Positions 26,645-35,129 of a DNA stretch of 64,000 nt are shown in pieces. A program made the translations under genes and the position numbers. Origin of the DNA: JBBREP01 sp963716525 (lineage in GTDB: Bacteria; Actinomycetota; Acidimicrobiia; IMCC26256; PALSA-610); contig OY970315.1 of the NCBI GenBank assembly GCA_963716525.1, forward strand, positions 1,302,001 through 1,366,000, in the 5' to 3' direction. How positions within the stretch are numbered: the stretch's first letter is position 1; each line of letters opens with the position of its first letter. The notes below the pieces were generated by a model. That model did not search any database. It saw only the letters and a program-made list of their open reading frames with translations, and was not told the DNA's origin.

Positions 26645-28075
26645 TCAGCGGATCTGCTCGGCGAGCAGCCGCCGCTGGATCTGGTTCGTCGCGGGTGTGC
26701 GCGGGATCGCGCCGGCGCCGACCACGCGGCGCGGATGCTTGAACGGCGCGAGCCGGCCTTCGCAGTGCGCGCGCACCTCGGTGATCGTCGGCGCGCCGTA
26801 TCCCGGCGCGCACACGACGACCGCGCACACGATCTCGCCCCAGTCGGCGTCAACGACGCCGGTCACTGCGACATCGCGCACGCCCGGCATCTCGGCGAGC
26901 ACCGCTTCGACCTCGCTCGGCGCGACCGCCTCGCCGCCGGTGCGGATGACGTCGCCCACTCGCCCGACGATGCTGAGGTAGCCCTCGTCGTCGATCTCGG
27001 CGCGGTCGCCGGTGAGGTACCAACCGTCGACGAGGGCGGAGGCGGTCGCGCCGGAGTCGTCGAGATAGCCGTCGAACAGCAACGGCCCCCGCACGAGGAC
27101 CTGGCCGGCGTCGAGCCGCACCTCGGTGGCGGGCGCGGGCACGCCCACGGAGCCGGGCTTGCGCTCGATGTCGCGGTCTTCGAGCATCGCGACGCTGCCG
27201 GCCTCGGTGGAGCCGTAGAACACGCGCAGCTGCGCGCCCGGCATCGCGGCGCGCATTGCCGCGAGCAGCTCGGGCGGGGTGGCCGACGTGCCGGTGTCGG
27301 CGAAGCGCACGGTCGACAGGTCGACGGCGGGATCGTCGAGCAGTCGCCGCCACACTGCCGGCACGCAGTTGACACGGGTGGCACCCGACCGCGCGATCGC
27401 GTCGCCGATCGGCGCCGCGCCGGTTGCCCCCACGAGCACGACGACTTCGCGTGCCTGCCACTGTTGCATCGCGATCGTCCACGCACCCATGTGGAAGAGC
27501 GGGTAGGGGCACACCATCGCGCCGCGCGGCTCGAGCAGCGCGCCGGGGTGGGTGCGGAGGTAGTTGACGCGGTGCGACAGGACCGCGCCCTTGGGCCGGC
27601 CGCTGCTCCCGCTGGTGAAGAACACCACGTGCGGGTCGCCTTCGTGCAGGTCGACCGGGGCCACGTCGGTGTCGGGTGCGCCCGCGGCGCGCGCACCGAG
27701 TTCGTCGAGCGTCACGTCGGCCGCGCGCGTGCCGTCCGACACGCGGAGTGCGGGCGATGCGGCGCGCAACGCCGGCGCCACCTCGTCGTCGTGCAGCGCA
27801 GGATCGAGCGGTACGTAGACCCCGCCGAGCTTCGCCAGCGCCGCGAACAGCGGCAGCACGCCGAGGCTGGTGCCGGCGCGCACCACCACGCGATCGTGGC
27901 AACCGACGCCCATCGCTTCGAGCGTGTGCGCAAGCCGGTTCGCCGACCGGTCGAGCTCGGCGAACGTGATGGAGTCGGTACCGAGCAGCGCCGCGGCGCG
28001 GTGGGGCACCGCCCGCGCCGCGTTGCGGAAGACGTCGCCGATGAGCAGGCCAGCGGGTCGGTGCTTGCGCGCCAA
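26645..28075 (-). CDS. AMP-dependent acyl-CoA synthetase/ligase
   Basis: About 476 residues, somewhat short for ANL enzymes because the N-terminus is compact. P-loop-like FFTSGSSGRPKGAV (about 165-178), FYGSTEAGSVAML (A5), GWYLTGDRAEID (hinge Asp region) and the C-terminal Lys region ATNQIQRRLLAEQ are all present. It activates a carboxylic acid to its CoA thioester via an acyl-AMP. There is no ATG or GTG near the conserved start (RPAGLLIGDVFRNAA). The TTG at 28075, next to an operator, is the best candidate, but the start is uncertain. It is divergent from TetR. Confidence 0.78.
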   Translation of the reverse strand: MARKHRPAGLLIGDVFRNAARAVPHRAAALLGTDSITFAELDRSANRLAHTLEAMGVGCHDRVVVRAGTSLGVLPLFAALAKLGGVYVPLDPALHDDEVAPALRAASPALRVSDGTRAADVTLDELGARAAGAPDTDVAPVDLHEGDPHVVFFTSGSSGRPKGAVLSHRVNYLRTHPGALLEPRGAMVCPYPLFHMGAWTIAMQQWQAREVVVLVGATGAAPIGDAIARSGATRVNCVPAVWRRLLDDPAVDLSTVRFADTGTSATPPELLAAMRAAMPGAQLRVFYGSTEAGSVAMLEDRDIERKPGSVGVPAPATEVRLDAGQVLVRGPLLFDGYLDDSGATASALVDGWYLTGDRAEIDDEGYLSIVGRVGDVIRTGGEAVAPSEVEAVLAEMPGVRDVAVTGVVDADWGEIVCAVVVCAPGYGAPTITEVRAHCEGRLAPFKHPRRVVGAGAIPRTPATNQIQRRLLAEQIR

Positions 28076-28108
28076 GAACAGTGATCTTAGATTCGCAGAG
28101 CACTGTGT
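28074..28108. promoter_or_regulatory. TetR operators between acyl-CoA ligase and TetR gene
   Basis: AAGAACAGTGATCTT at 28074-28088 is a 15-bp near-palindrome (6 of 7 pairs). A second site on the other strand reads ACAGTGCTCT (28107-28098). Both match the ACAGTGnTCT motif at 25467-25498. The TetR ribosome binding site GGAAGGAAGGG follows at about 28113-28123. Confidence 0.6.
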
Positions 28109-28127
28109 TGCACGGAAGGAAGGGTTG

Positions 28128-28763
28128 ATGGCCGAGCTCGCCGACACGCTGGCGCGCCGGGCCGTCGCGCGGTCGGTTGCCGCTCGCGAGCAGACGTACG
28201 CGAACGAGATGCAGCGCATCGTCGACGCCACGTACGAGCTGATCGAGCAGACCGGCCAGCTGAGCCCGTCGCTGCGCGGCATCCTCGCGGCAACGAACCT
28301 GTCGACGCAGGCGTTCTATCGCTACTTCCAGTCGAAGGACGAGCTGCTCTTGCTGCTGCTCGACGACGGTCGCCGCAAGCTGCTCGCCTACCTCGAGCAT
28401 CGCATGGCGAAGGTCGCGCCCGGCGAGCGTGTGCGGGCGTGGGTGGAGGGCGTGCTCGCGCAGGCGAGGAACGCGGGCGCTGCGGCGCGCACGCGCCCGT
28501 TCCTGGCGCACCAGGATCGGCTCGCCGAGCTGTTCCCGGCCGAGCAGCAGCAGTCGGTCGACCTCCTCGTGGAGCAGCTCGCCGTGGCGGTGCGGGGCCT
28601 GCCCGGCGGGCCGCGCTCGCCACGCGAGGCGCGACGCGACGCGGAGTGCGTCTACGAGCTCGCATTCGGCTCGCTGCACCGCCACCTCACCCGGCGGACG
28701 GTGCCGAGCCCGGCCGAGGTCGAGCATCTCGTCGGTTTCGCGATGAAGGGATCTGGCGCATGA
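28128..28763 (+). CDS. TetR family regulator of the oxoacid oxidoreductase / CoA ligase block
   Basis: 211 residues. The HTH reads MQRIVDATYELIEQTGQLS, then LRGILAATNLSTQAFYRYFQSKDEL. The C-terminal part (residues 80-205) is the variable ligand domain, with an Arg-rich stretch near 160-170. It probably responds to an acyl-CoA or related intermediate, as many TetR proteins beside CoA ligases do; that is inference. It overlaps the cupin gene by 4 bp (ATGA). Autoregulation is suggested by the operators just upstream. Confidence 0.82.
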   Translation: MAELADTLARRAVARSVAAREQTYANEMQRIVDATYELIEQTGQLSPSLRGILAATNLSTQAFYRYFQSKDELLLLLLDDGRRKLLAYLEHRMAKVAPGERVRAWVEGVLAQARNAGAAARTRPFLAHQDRLAELFPAEQQQSVDLLVEQLAVAVRGLPGGPRSPREARRDAECVYELAFGSLHRHLTRRTVPSPAEVEHLVGFAMKGSGA

Positions 28764-29098
28764 ACGGCGAACGAGCGCTCGGGCCGATCGGCACGAACGT
28801 GATCTACGAGGACGACCGGGTGCGGGTGTGGCGCCTGAAGCTCGCGCCCGGTGAGGACAGCGCGGTGCACCGCCACGAGCTCGACCACCTGCTCATCCAG
28901 ATCGGCGGCGACAGGATCGCGGCACTGCCGGAGCCCGACACCGCGGGCCCGTTCACCGAACGTCTCGACGCCGACGTGGTGCCGGGAATGGTGACGTTCG
29001 TGCCCGCGGGCGGTATCGAGACGGCGCGCAACGTCGGGAGTGCGCAGTATCTCGAGATCATCGTGGAGCTGAAAGGCAGCGGACCGGCGTCACGGTGA
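28760..29098 (+). CDS. Small cupin-fold protein
   Basis: 112 residues, single cupin. Motif 1 is KLAPGEDSAVHRHELDHLL with metal-type His residues and Glu, motif 2 PGMVTFVPAGGIETARNVG (the usual late His is replaced by Glu/Thr context). Translationally coupled to the TetR gene. Function unknown; such small cupins act as isomerases, dioxygenases or ligand sensors. Confidence 0.7.
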   Translation: MNGERALGPIGTNVIYEDDRVRVWRLKLAPGEDSAVHRHELDHLLIQIGGDRIAALPEPDTAGPFTERLDADVVPGMVTFVPAGGIETARNVGSAQYLEIIVELKGSGPASR

Positions 29099-29129
29099 CC
29101 GGCGCGGTCGCCGGTACGCTCGCCGGGCC

Positions 29130-30425
29130 ATGGCGAGGATCACGTTCATCGGTGCCGGCAGCACCGTGTTCGCGCGCAACCTGCTCGGCGACATCCTCGC
29201 GTTCGAAGAGCTCGCGGGCAGCGAGATCGTGTTGTTCGACCTCGACCCCGATCGGCTCGCGACGTCGGAGCTCGTCGCCCGGCGCGTCGCCGACGCGCTC
29301 GGCGCGCCGGCGAAGATCGTCGCCACCACCGACCGCCGCGCCGCGCTCGACGGCGCCACCTACGCCATCAACATGATCCAGGTCGGCGGGTACGAGCCCG
29401 CGACCGTTGTCGACTTCGAGGTGCCGAAGCGCTTCGGGTTGCGCCAGACGATCGGCGACACGCTGGGCATCGGCGGCATCATGCGCGGCCTGCGCACGGT
29501 CCCGGTGCTGCTCGAGATGGCCGCCGACATGCAGCAGCTCTGCCCCGACGTGTGGTTCTTGAACTACACGAACCCGATGGCGATCAACTGCCGGGCCCTG
29601 AACCGCGCCACCACGATTCGCACGGTCGGGCTGTGCCACAGCGTGCAGGGCACCGCATTCGAGTTGTCGCTCGATCTCGGTATCCCGTACCGCGAGATCC
29701 GCTATCTCGCCGCCGGGATCAACCACATGGCGTTCTACCTCCGGTTCGAGCACGACGGTGACGACCTCTACCCGCGGCTGCGCGAGCTGGCCGAGCGGGG
29801 CGACGTGCCGGCGACGAACCGGGTGCGTTACGAGATGCTGCGCCACCTCGGCTACTTCGTCACCGAGTCGAGTGAGCACTTCGCCGAATACGTGCCGTGG
29901 TTCGTCAAGCGCGACCGTCCCGATCTCGTCGAGCGCTTCAACATCCCGCTCGACGAGTACCCGCGCCGCTGCGTGGCGCAGATTGCCGACTGGGACCACG
30001 AGCGGAGCCGGCTCCAGGGCGGCGGCGCGATCGACGTGCAGCGCAGCTTCGAGTACGCGCCCACGATCATCCGCAGCATCGAGACCGGCAAGCCGCGCGT
30101 GGTCTACGGCAACGTCGCGAACGACGCGCTGATCGACGATCTCCCGGCCGGCTGCACCGTGGAGGTGCCGTGCCTCGTCGACGGCAACGGGGTCCGCCCC
30201 ACCCGCATCGGCGCGCTGCCTCCGCAGCTCGCCGCGCTCATCCGCACGAACGTCAACGTGCAGGAGCTCACGGTGGAGGCCGCGCTCACCGGCCGGCGCG
30301 AGCACGTGTACCACGCGGCGATGCTCGATCCGCACACCGCGGCTGAGCTCGATCTCGACCAGATCCACGAGCTCGTCGACGCGCTGCTCGACGCGCACGG
30401 CGACTGGATCCCGCCGCTCGCCTGA
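29130..30425 (+). CDS. GH4 family NAD+/Mn2+-dependent glycosidase (alpha-galactosidase/glucosidase-like)
   Basis: 431 residues. Rossmann start ITFIGAGSTVFARNLLGDIL (GAGS), FDLDPDRL acidic NAD-ribose site, QTIGDTLGIGG, NYTNPMAI and GLCHSVQGT (Cys-His metal ligands), and GINHMAFYLRF with the second metal His. These define GH4, which cleaves by a redox-elimination mechanism inside the cell. The CHSVQGT and NYTNPMA pattern is closest to the MelA-type alpha-galactosidase group. TACGCT at 29115-29120 lies 9 bp before the ATG. Confidence 0.85.
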   Translation: MARITFIGAGSTVFARNLLGDILAFEELAGSEIVLFDLDPDRLATSELVARRVADALGAPAKIVATTDRRAALDGATYAINMIQVGGYEPATVVDFEVPKRFGLRQTIGDTLGIGGIMRGLRTVPVLLEMAADMQQLCPDVWFLNYTNPMAINCRALNRATTIRTVGLCHSVQGTAFELSLDLGIPYREIRYLAAGINHMAFYLRFEHDGDDLYPRLRELAERGDVPATNRVRYEMLRHLGYFVTESSEHFAEYVPWFVKRDRPDLVERFNIPLDEYPRRCVAQIADWDHERSRLQGGGAIDVQRSFEYAPTIIRSIETGKPRVVYGNVANDALIDDLPAGCTVEVPCLVDGNGVRPTRIGALPPQLAALIRTNVNVQELTVEAALTGRREHVYHAAMLDPHTAAELDLDQIHELVDALLDAHGDWIPPLA

Positions 30426-30442
30426 GCGGCCGCTGAGCTGCG

Positions 30443-31993
30443 TCAGTGCACCACGCAGGCGTAGTCGTGGTCGTAGGTGGGACTCCACCACTGCGTCAGC
30501 CACGTGAGGCCGCCGCCGAAGCTGTGGCTGCTCGAGCAGTAGCGCACTGCGTCGTCGGGGTTCTGAGTGCCCGTCGGGATCCAGAGCGGCACACCGGGCG
30601 TGTACCCGCCCCCGGTGATCAGCCCGAACTGGTACGAGGTGGAGTAGATGCCCACGATGAGACCGTGCGCGCGCAGGCCGTCGAGCAGGCCCTGGATCAC
30701 CTTCGTGTTCGCGGCGCGGTCGTCGGTGCGCCACGTGTTCGTCGTCTCGACGTCGAGCCACCACATCGACGCGTGCGCGCCGGCATCGTGCGCGGCCGTG
30801 ACGTCGAATGTGGCGGCGAGCCGCCCCCAGTTGTACGAGCGGCAGCGCAGATCGGAGACCGCGCAGTGCAGCGCCGGTCCGTTCACGCCGCTCGTGCTGT
30901 CGCTCGGAAGCCCCGCGGTGTTCACGTAGAGCGTGAGCGACCCACCGGCCCACGCGATCTCGCTGCCGAAGCACTTGTTGTTCGTGAACATCCGCCCGCC
31001 GTTGAGCCCCACAACCGTGATCGCGTGGGGTGGCGCCGGCAGCGCGCCGCCGCACTGCGGCCAGGAGATGTCGTAACCGGTCGTGCCCGGCTGGTACGGG
31101 TCGAGTGAGGTTTGCACCGCGATGCCCACGACGGGCGAGCCGGCGAGCTGGCCGTACGCCGAACCGTTGTACGGCGCGTCGCCGTAGGTGAACAGGCCGC
31201 CGTCGGCCGCGGCGAGCCAGTAGCCGTTGCCCGATGGGGTTGCGGCCATCGCCGTGACCGGGGCGGCGAGGCGGAGGCCGCCGGCCGAACCGCGGAAGTG
31301 CGCGTCGCCGAACGCGAACACGCCCCCGTCACGCGCCGCGAGCCAGTAGCCGTTGCCGGTGGGCGTGGCCGCCATGCCGACGATCGGTTGCCAGAGGTGG
31401 ATGCCGCCGGTGGAGCCGTGGAACCTGGCGTCGCCGAAGCTGAACACACCGCCGTCGGACGCGACGAGCCAGTAGCCGTTGCCGCTCGGTGTCGCGGCCA
31501 TGCCCACGATCGGCGCCCAGAGGTGGATGCCGCCGGTGGAGCCGTGGAACCTGGCGTCGCCGAAGCTGAACACACCGCCGTCGGACGCGACGAGCCAGTA
31601 GCCGTTGCCGCTGGGTGTGGCCGCCATGCCCACGATCGGCGCCCACAGGCGCACATTGGCGAGCGAGCCGTGGAAGCGCGCGTCGCCGAAGCTCGCGACG
31701 CCGCCGTCGCGGGCCGCGAGCCAGTAGCCGAAGTGCGGCGTCGATGCCGTGGCGACCACCGGTGTCCTGAGCGGCGTGCCCGCCCACGAGCCCGCGTAGG
31801 ACGCGCCGAACGCGTAGACGCCGCCGTTGGTGCCCGCGAGCAGGTAACCGGGCCGCCCCACGACCGTGGCCGGCGCGGGGTGGCGCGCCGGCATCGCGCC
31901 GGCGTGTCCGCCGGCGCCGAGCACGCCGGCGCCCGAAGCGAGCAGCGCCACGCTCGCGGCGACGCACGCTCGACGGTGCGCGGCGCTCGGCAT
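30443..31993 (-). CDS. Secreted protein: six propeller-like 42-residue repeats plus GH25/DUF1906-like domain
   Basis: 516 residues. Residues 1-34 are a signal peptide. Six repeats of about 42 residues (about 49-298) follow GYWLVASDGGVFSFGDA-FHGS, a repeat seen in secreted acidimicrobial proteins. The C-terminal domain (about 303-516) starts GYDISWPQCGG and contains WWLDVETTNTW, matching the DIS and DxE positions of GH25-like muramidase folds (DUF1906 type). It has several Cys pairs, consistent with export. Likely a cell-wall-associated hydrolase or binding protein. It faces the GH4 gene tail to tail, with AlkB upstream on the same strand. Confidence 0.7.
   Translation of the reverse strand: MPSAAHRRACVAASVALLASGAGVLGAGGHAGAMPARHPAPATVVGRPGYLLAGTNGGVYAFGASYAGSWAGTPLRTPVVATASTPHFGYWLAARDGGVASFGDARFHGSLANVRLWAPIVGMAATPSGNGYWLVASDGGVFSFGDARFHGSTGGIHLWAPIVGMAATPSGNGYWLVASDGGVFSFGDARFHGSTGGIHLWQPIVGMAATPTGNGYWLAARDGGVFAFGDAHFRGSAGGLRLAAPVTAMAATPSGNGYWLAAADGGLFTYGDAPYNGSAYGQLAGSPVVGIAVQTSLDPYQPGTTGYDISWPQCGGALPAPPHAITVVGLNGGRMFTNNKCFGSEIAWAGGSLTLYVNTAGLPSDSTSGVNGPALHCAVSDLRCRSYNWGRLAATFDVTAAHDAGAHASMWWLDVETTNTWRTDDRAANTKVIQGLLDGLRAHGLIVGIYSTSYQFGLITGGGYTPGVPLWIPTGTQNPDDAVRYCSSSHSFGGGLTWLTQWWSPTYDHDYACVVH
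31226..31729. repeat. Four 126-bp in-frame direct repeats in the propeller region
   Basis: The stretch encodes repeats 2-5 of the secreted protein, each exactly 42 codons. The central two (31478-31603 and 31352-31477) are nearly identical in DNA. The outer two are diverged. Expansion or contraction by recombination would keep the frame. Confidence 0.75.
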
Positions 31994-32072
31994 GGGTCAC
32001 CACCCTCGCGCGCGCGCCACGCGCCGCACCAAACACCCGCTCTGACCGGGACCGGCGCTTCGGCCCCCCGGC

Positions 32073-32753
32073 TCAGGCCTTGCGCGAGCGCGAACCGGGG
32101 CGGCGGGGGCCTCCCGCGTAGTGGCGGCCGTCGTAGTAGGTGGGATTGGTGTCGGGTCGCCCGCGGCGGCTGGTCCAGCGCCAGGTGAGCGAGATGCGCT
32201 CGGCTGCGCCCGGGACCTTCGGCACGCCGTGCAGCCAGTCGCGCTGGCACGCTCCGCCCATCACGAGCAGGTCACCGGCACCGGGCCGCAGCACGATGTC
32301 GCCCGGCGCGGTGCCGGCGGGCACGCGCTCCACCGCACCGGCACCGCGTGCGCGCACCACGAACGGACGGCGCGCGCCGAGCACCACGATTCCGATCAGC
32401 GTGTCGTCGAGCCAACGCATCTCGCGGTCGCTGTGCAGGCCCTGGAAATCGTCGCCGTCGCGATAGAGCAGCGCACCCACACCGGCGAACGGCACTCGGT
32501 AGCGCGCGTCGAGGTGCATGCCGATCTGGCGGAGCAGCGGGGCGTCGGCGGCCCGCAGCCCCGCGCCGAGCCGCCGTTCGGGGATGTAGCGGTCGTAGCG
32601 GAGCACCTCGTTCTGCGACCACGTCACACCGTCGCGCATCGCGCGCAGCTGCTCCTCGGCCTCGCACACGAAGCCGGTGCACATGTCGACCCACGACGTC
32701 GCGTCGAGCTCGATCCGCTCGACGGTGGCATCACGGTCGATCGCGAGGTCCAT
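32073..32753 (-). CDS. AlkB-like 2-oxoglutarate/Fe(II) dioxygenase
   Basis: 226 residues. The iron triad is visible: GLHSDREM (HxD), QRDWLHGVPKV (distal His), and RISLTWRW with the Arg that binds 2-oxoglutarate. Repairs alkylated bases by oxidative demethylation. The basic C-terminus (RRPGSRSRKA) may help DNA contact. No other DNA-repair gene is adjacent. Confidence 0.82.
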   Translation of the reverse strand: MDLAIDRDATVERIELDATSWVDMCTGFVCEAEEQLRAMRDGVTWSQNEVLRYDRYIPERRLGAGLRAADAPLLRQIGMHLDARYRVPFAGVGALLYRDGDDFQGLHSDREMRWLDDTLIGIVVLGARRPFVVRARGAGAVERVPAGTAPGDIVLRPGAGDLLVMGGACQRDWLHGVPKVPGAAERISLTWRWTSRRGRPDTNPTYYDGRHYAGGPRRPGSRSRKA

Positions 32754-32786
32754 CGCAGTCGATGATCGCGCGCCGTGCGCGCCGCA

Positions 32787-33472
32787 TCACACGCGCAGGT
32801 GCCGCCGGAAGAAGTCGACCGCCATCGTCATTGCCTCGGCGCCGAGCTGCTCGTGGGTGCCCTCCCACACGCCCATGCGCTTCGGGCCGGGCAACATCGC
32901 GAACACGTCGAGCGCCCCCGCGATCGGAAAGTGCTCGTCGTGCGTCATGTTCGTCATCAGCACTTGCCGATCACCGACGCCGGGTCGGGAAACGACTCGT
33001 CGAGCAGCCCGCCCACCGCGAGCAGCACGGCGCGCGCGCCGGCGAGTCGCGGCACGATGCCGAAGCCGAAGACGCTGCCCATCGAGAACCCGGCGTAGGC
33101 GAGCGGTCCGGTGAGCCGGGTGTCGTGGGCCCGCGCCGCTTCGGAGACGAGCGGCCACTCCGTTGCGAGCTGGTCGAACACCGCTGGATCGGTCATGTTC
33201 GCCTGGACGAGGGCGCCGAACGCGGCGTCGTCGAGGCCAGGTGGCCGGCGGTCGCCGTGTCCGGGGCAGTCGAGCGTGGTGACGCCGGCGCCGACGCCGC
33301 GTGCGAGGGCGCGGGCAAGCACCTGCATCGTGACGTCGTCCTTCGACGTGCGCGCGCCGTGACCGAGCATGATCAGCGGCGCGCCGTCCGGTGCGTCACG
33401 TGGCACGAACAGCGTGGCTGGAACCGTGCCGAACGGTCCGTCGACGCGCAGGATATCGGGGGCCCAGGGCAC
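32787..33472 (-). CDS. Alpha/beta hydrolase, dienelactone-hydrolase/KAT-like type (frameshifted)
   Basis: About 228 residues. PLIMLGHGARTSKDD is the oxyanion loop, YAGFSMGSVFG the nucleophile elbow (G-x-S-x-G), and MTHDEHFPIAGA the catalytic His. The frame changes near 32965-32985 (net loss of one base): the first part ends PDPASVIG and the second resumes GDRQVLMTNMTHDEHF. The start GTG at 33472 has no clear ribosome binding site. An upstream reading MAFVPITAAERALTAGPAW, starting at 33569 with AAGGA, could be the true N-terminus if a second frame change lies near 33480. Confidence 0.65.
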
Positions 33473-33694
33473 GCGCTGACGAGGAGCCGTCGACGATGTG
33501 GAGGCCGCGGGGCCAAGCCGGGCCCGCAGTCAGCGCCCTCTCGGCCGCCGTGATCGGCACGAATGCCATCGTGATCCGTCCTTGTTCCGGCGGGTGAGCT
33601 TGCGGGCGCCATGGTGGCACCGGCCCGCGTGCAGTTCAAGCGACGCGTGGGCGGTCGCTTGCCGGCGCGGCGCGTCCGGTGGCACGTTGGCGCC
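33473..33694. other. 222-bp region between hydrolase and DUF1697 genes
   Basis: The reverse strand holds a short frame from an ATG at 33569 with an AAGGA site. It may be the N-terminus of the hydrolase in another frame. Otherwise I see no palindrome or promoter of note. Confidence 0.4.
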
Positions 33695-34228
33695 ATGCCC
33701 AGATACGCCGCGTTGCTGCGGGCCGTGAACGTCGGAGGGCGCTCGCTGGCGATGGCCGAGCTCCGGGCGCTGTTCACCGAGCTCGGGCACGCCGCCGTGC
33801 AGACCTATCTCCAGAGCGGCAACGTGGTGTTCGCCGCCGGCACCCGCGACGAACGCCGGCTCCGGCGCAGGATCGAGGACGGCATCCGTGACCGCTTCGG
33901 GCTCGAGGTTCCGGTGATGCTGCGTAGCCACGGCGAGCTCGTCGCGGTGCTGCGCGCCAATCCCTATACCGCGGCCGACGACGATCCGGCACACCTGCTC
34001 GTGATGTTCCTCGACGCGGCGCCGAAGGCCGCGGCGGTGCGGGCCGTCGACGGCGCCCTCCACGCGCCCGACGTGTTCAGCGTCGCGGGTCGCGAGATCT
34101 ACCTGCACTGCCCCAACGGCTACGGCCGGTCGAAGCTCACGAACGACTTCTTCGAGCGCAAGCTCGGTGTGCGGTGCACCGGGCGCAACCTGCGGACGGT
34201 CACCAAGCTCGCCGAGCTCACCGCCTGA
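33695..34228 (+). CDS. DUF1697 family protein
   Basis: 177 residues, the usual length. Starts MPRYAALLRAVNVGGRSLAM, with YLQSGNVVFAAG, LLVMFLDAAP, EIYLHCPNGYGRSKLTNDF and a closing GRNLRTVTKLAEL, all standard for DUF1697. Function unknown; cytosolic. CACGTT lies 6 bp before the ATG with no ribosome binding site, a weak leaderless pattern. Confidence 0.85.
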   Translation: MPRYAALLRAVNVGGRSLAMAELRALFTELGHAAVQTYLQSGNVVFAAGTRDERRLRRRIEDGIRDRFGLEVPVMLRSHGELVAVLRANPYTAADDDPAHLLVMFLDAAPKAAAVRAVDGALHAPDVFSVAGREIYLHCPNGYGRSKLTNDFFERKLGVRCTGRNLRTVTKLAELTA

Positions 34229-34283
34229 GCGGCACGGGAAATTTTGCGCCATTCGGGACGGGCGCCGTCTCTACGCTGCCGCA

Positions 34284-35108
34284 ATGCGCGACCCCGCCGC
34301 TGACGCGAACAATCCGTACACGCACGGCCATCACGACGCGGTGCTGCGCTCGCACCGCTGGCGGACGGTCGCGAACTCCGCCGCGTACGTCGTGCCGCGG
34401 CTCGTACCGGGTTGCTCGGTGCTCGACGTCGGCTGCGGCCCCGGCACGATCACGCTCGACATCGCCCGGCGTGTCGCCCCGGGTCGGGTCCTCGGCATCG
34501 ACGCGAGCGACGCGGTGGTTGCCGAGGCCGCGCGCGCCGCGGCGGAAGCGGGACTCGCCGATCACGTGCAGTTCGCGGTCGGCGACCTGTTCGATCTCGA
34601 CGTCGAACCCGCCTCCTTCGCGGTGGTACACGCGGACCAGGTGTTGCAGCACCTCGCTGACCCGGTCGGCGCACTGGGTGCGATGCGCCGCTACTGCGCG
34701 CCGGGCGGCGTCGTCGCGGCACGCGACGGCGACTACGGCGCGATGAGGTGGTACCCCGCCGATCCGATGCTCGACGCCTGGCTCGACGTGTACTCGCGAG
34801 CGGCCCGGGCCAACGGGGGCGATCCCGACGCGGGCCGCTCGCTGCTCGCGTGGGCGCACGCCGCCGGCTTCAGCACAGTGGTGCCGACGGCATCCGTGTG
34901 GTGCTTCGCCACCCCCGACGACCGCGCGTGGTGGGGCGATCTGTGGGCCGACCGCATCACGGCCACGAGGCTCGCCGACCAGGCCATCGCGAGTGGGCTC
35001 GCCACGCGTGGCGCGCTCGACGAGATGGGCCGGGCCTGGCACCGCTGGGCCGAGCACCCCGATGCCTGGTTCGCCGTGGTGCACGGCGAGGTGCTCTGCA
35101 CGCCGTGA
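34284..35108 (+). CDS. SAM-dependent class I methyltransferase
   Basis: 274 residues of UbiE/Methyltransf_11 type. VLDVGCGPGTITLDIA is motif I, VLGIDASDAVV the acidic loop, FAVVHADQVLQHL motif post-II and AMRRYCAPGGVVAARDGDYG the motif III area. The substrate is unknown. TACGCT at 34272-34277 lies 6 bp upstream of the ATG and no Shine-Dalgarno is seen, suggesting a leaderless mRNA. Confidence 0.8.
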   Translation: MRDPAADANNPYTHGHHDAVLRSHRWRTVANSAAYVVPRLVPGCSVLDVGCGPGTITLDIARRVAPGRVLGIDASDAVVAEAARAAAEAGLADHVQFAVGDLFDLDVEPASFAVVHADQVLQHLADPVGALGAMRRYCAPGGVVAARDGDYGAMRWYPADPMLDAWLDVYSRAARANGGDPDAGRSLLAWAHAAGFSTVVPTASVWCFATPDDRAWWGDLWADRITATRLADQAIASGLATRGALDEMGRAWHRWAEHPDAWFAVVHGEVLCTP

Positions 35109-35129
35109 ACGCGCCCGCACGCCGGCAGT

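Noticed and set aside
31226..31729. Regular direct repeats that might suggest a CRISPR array
   Set aside because: The units are 126 bp, contiguous and in frame with a secreted protein; there are no spacers or cas genes.
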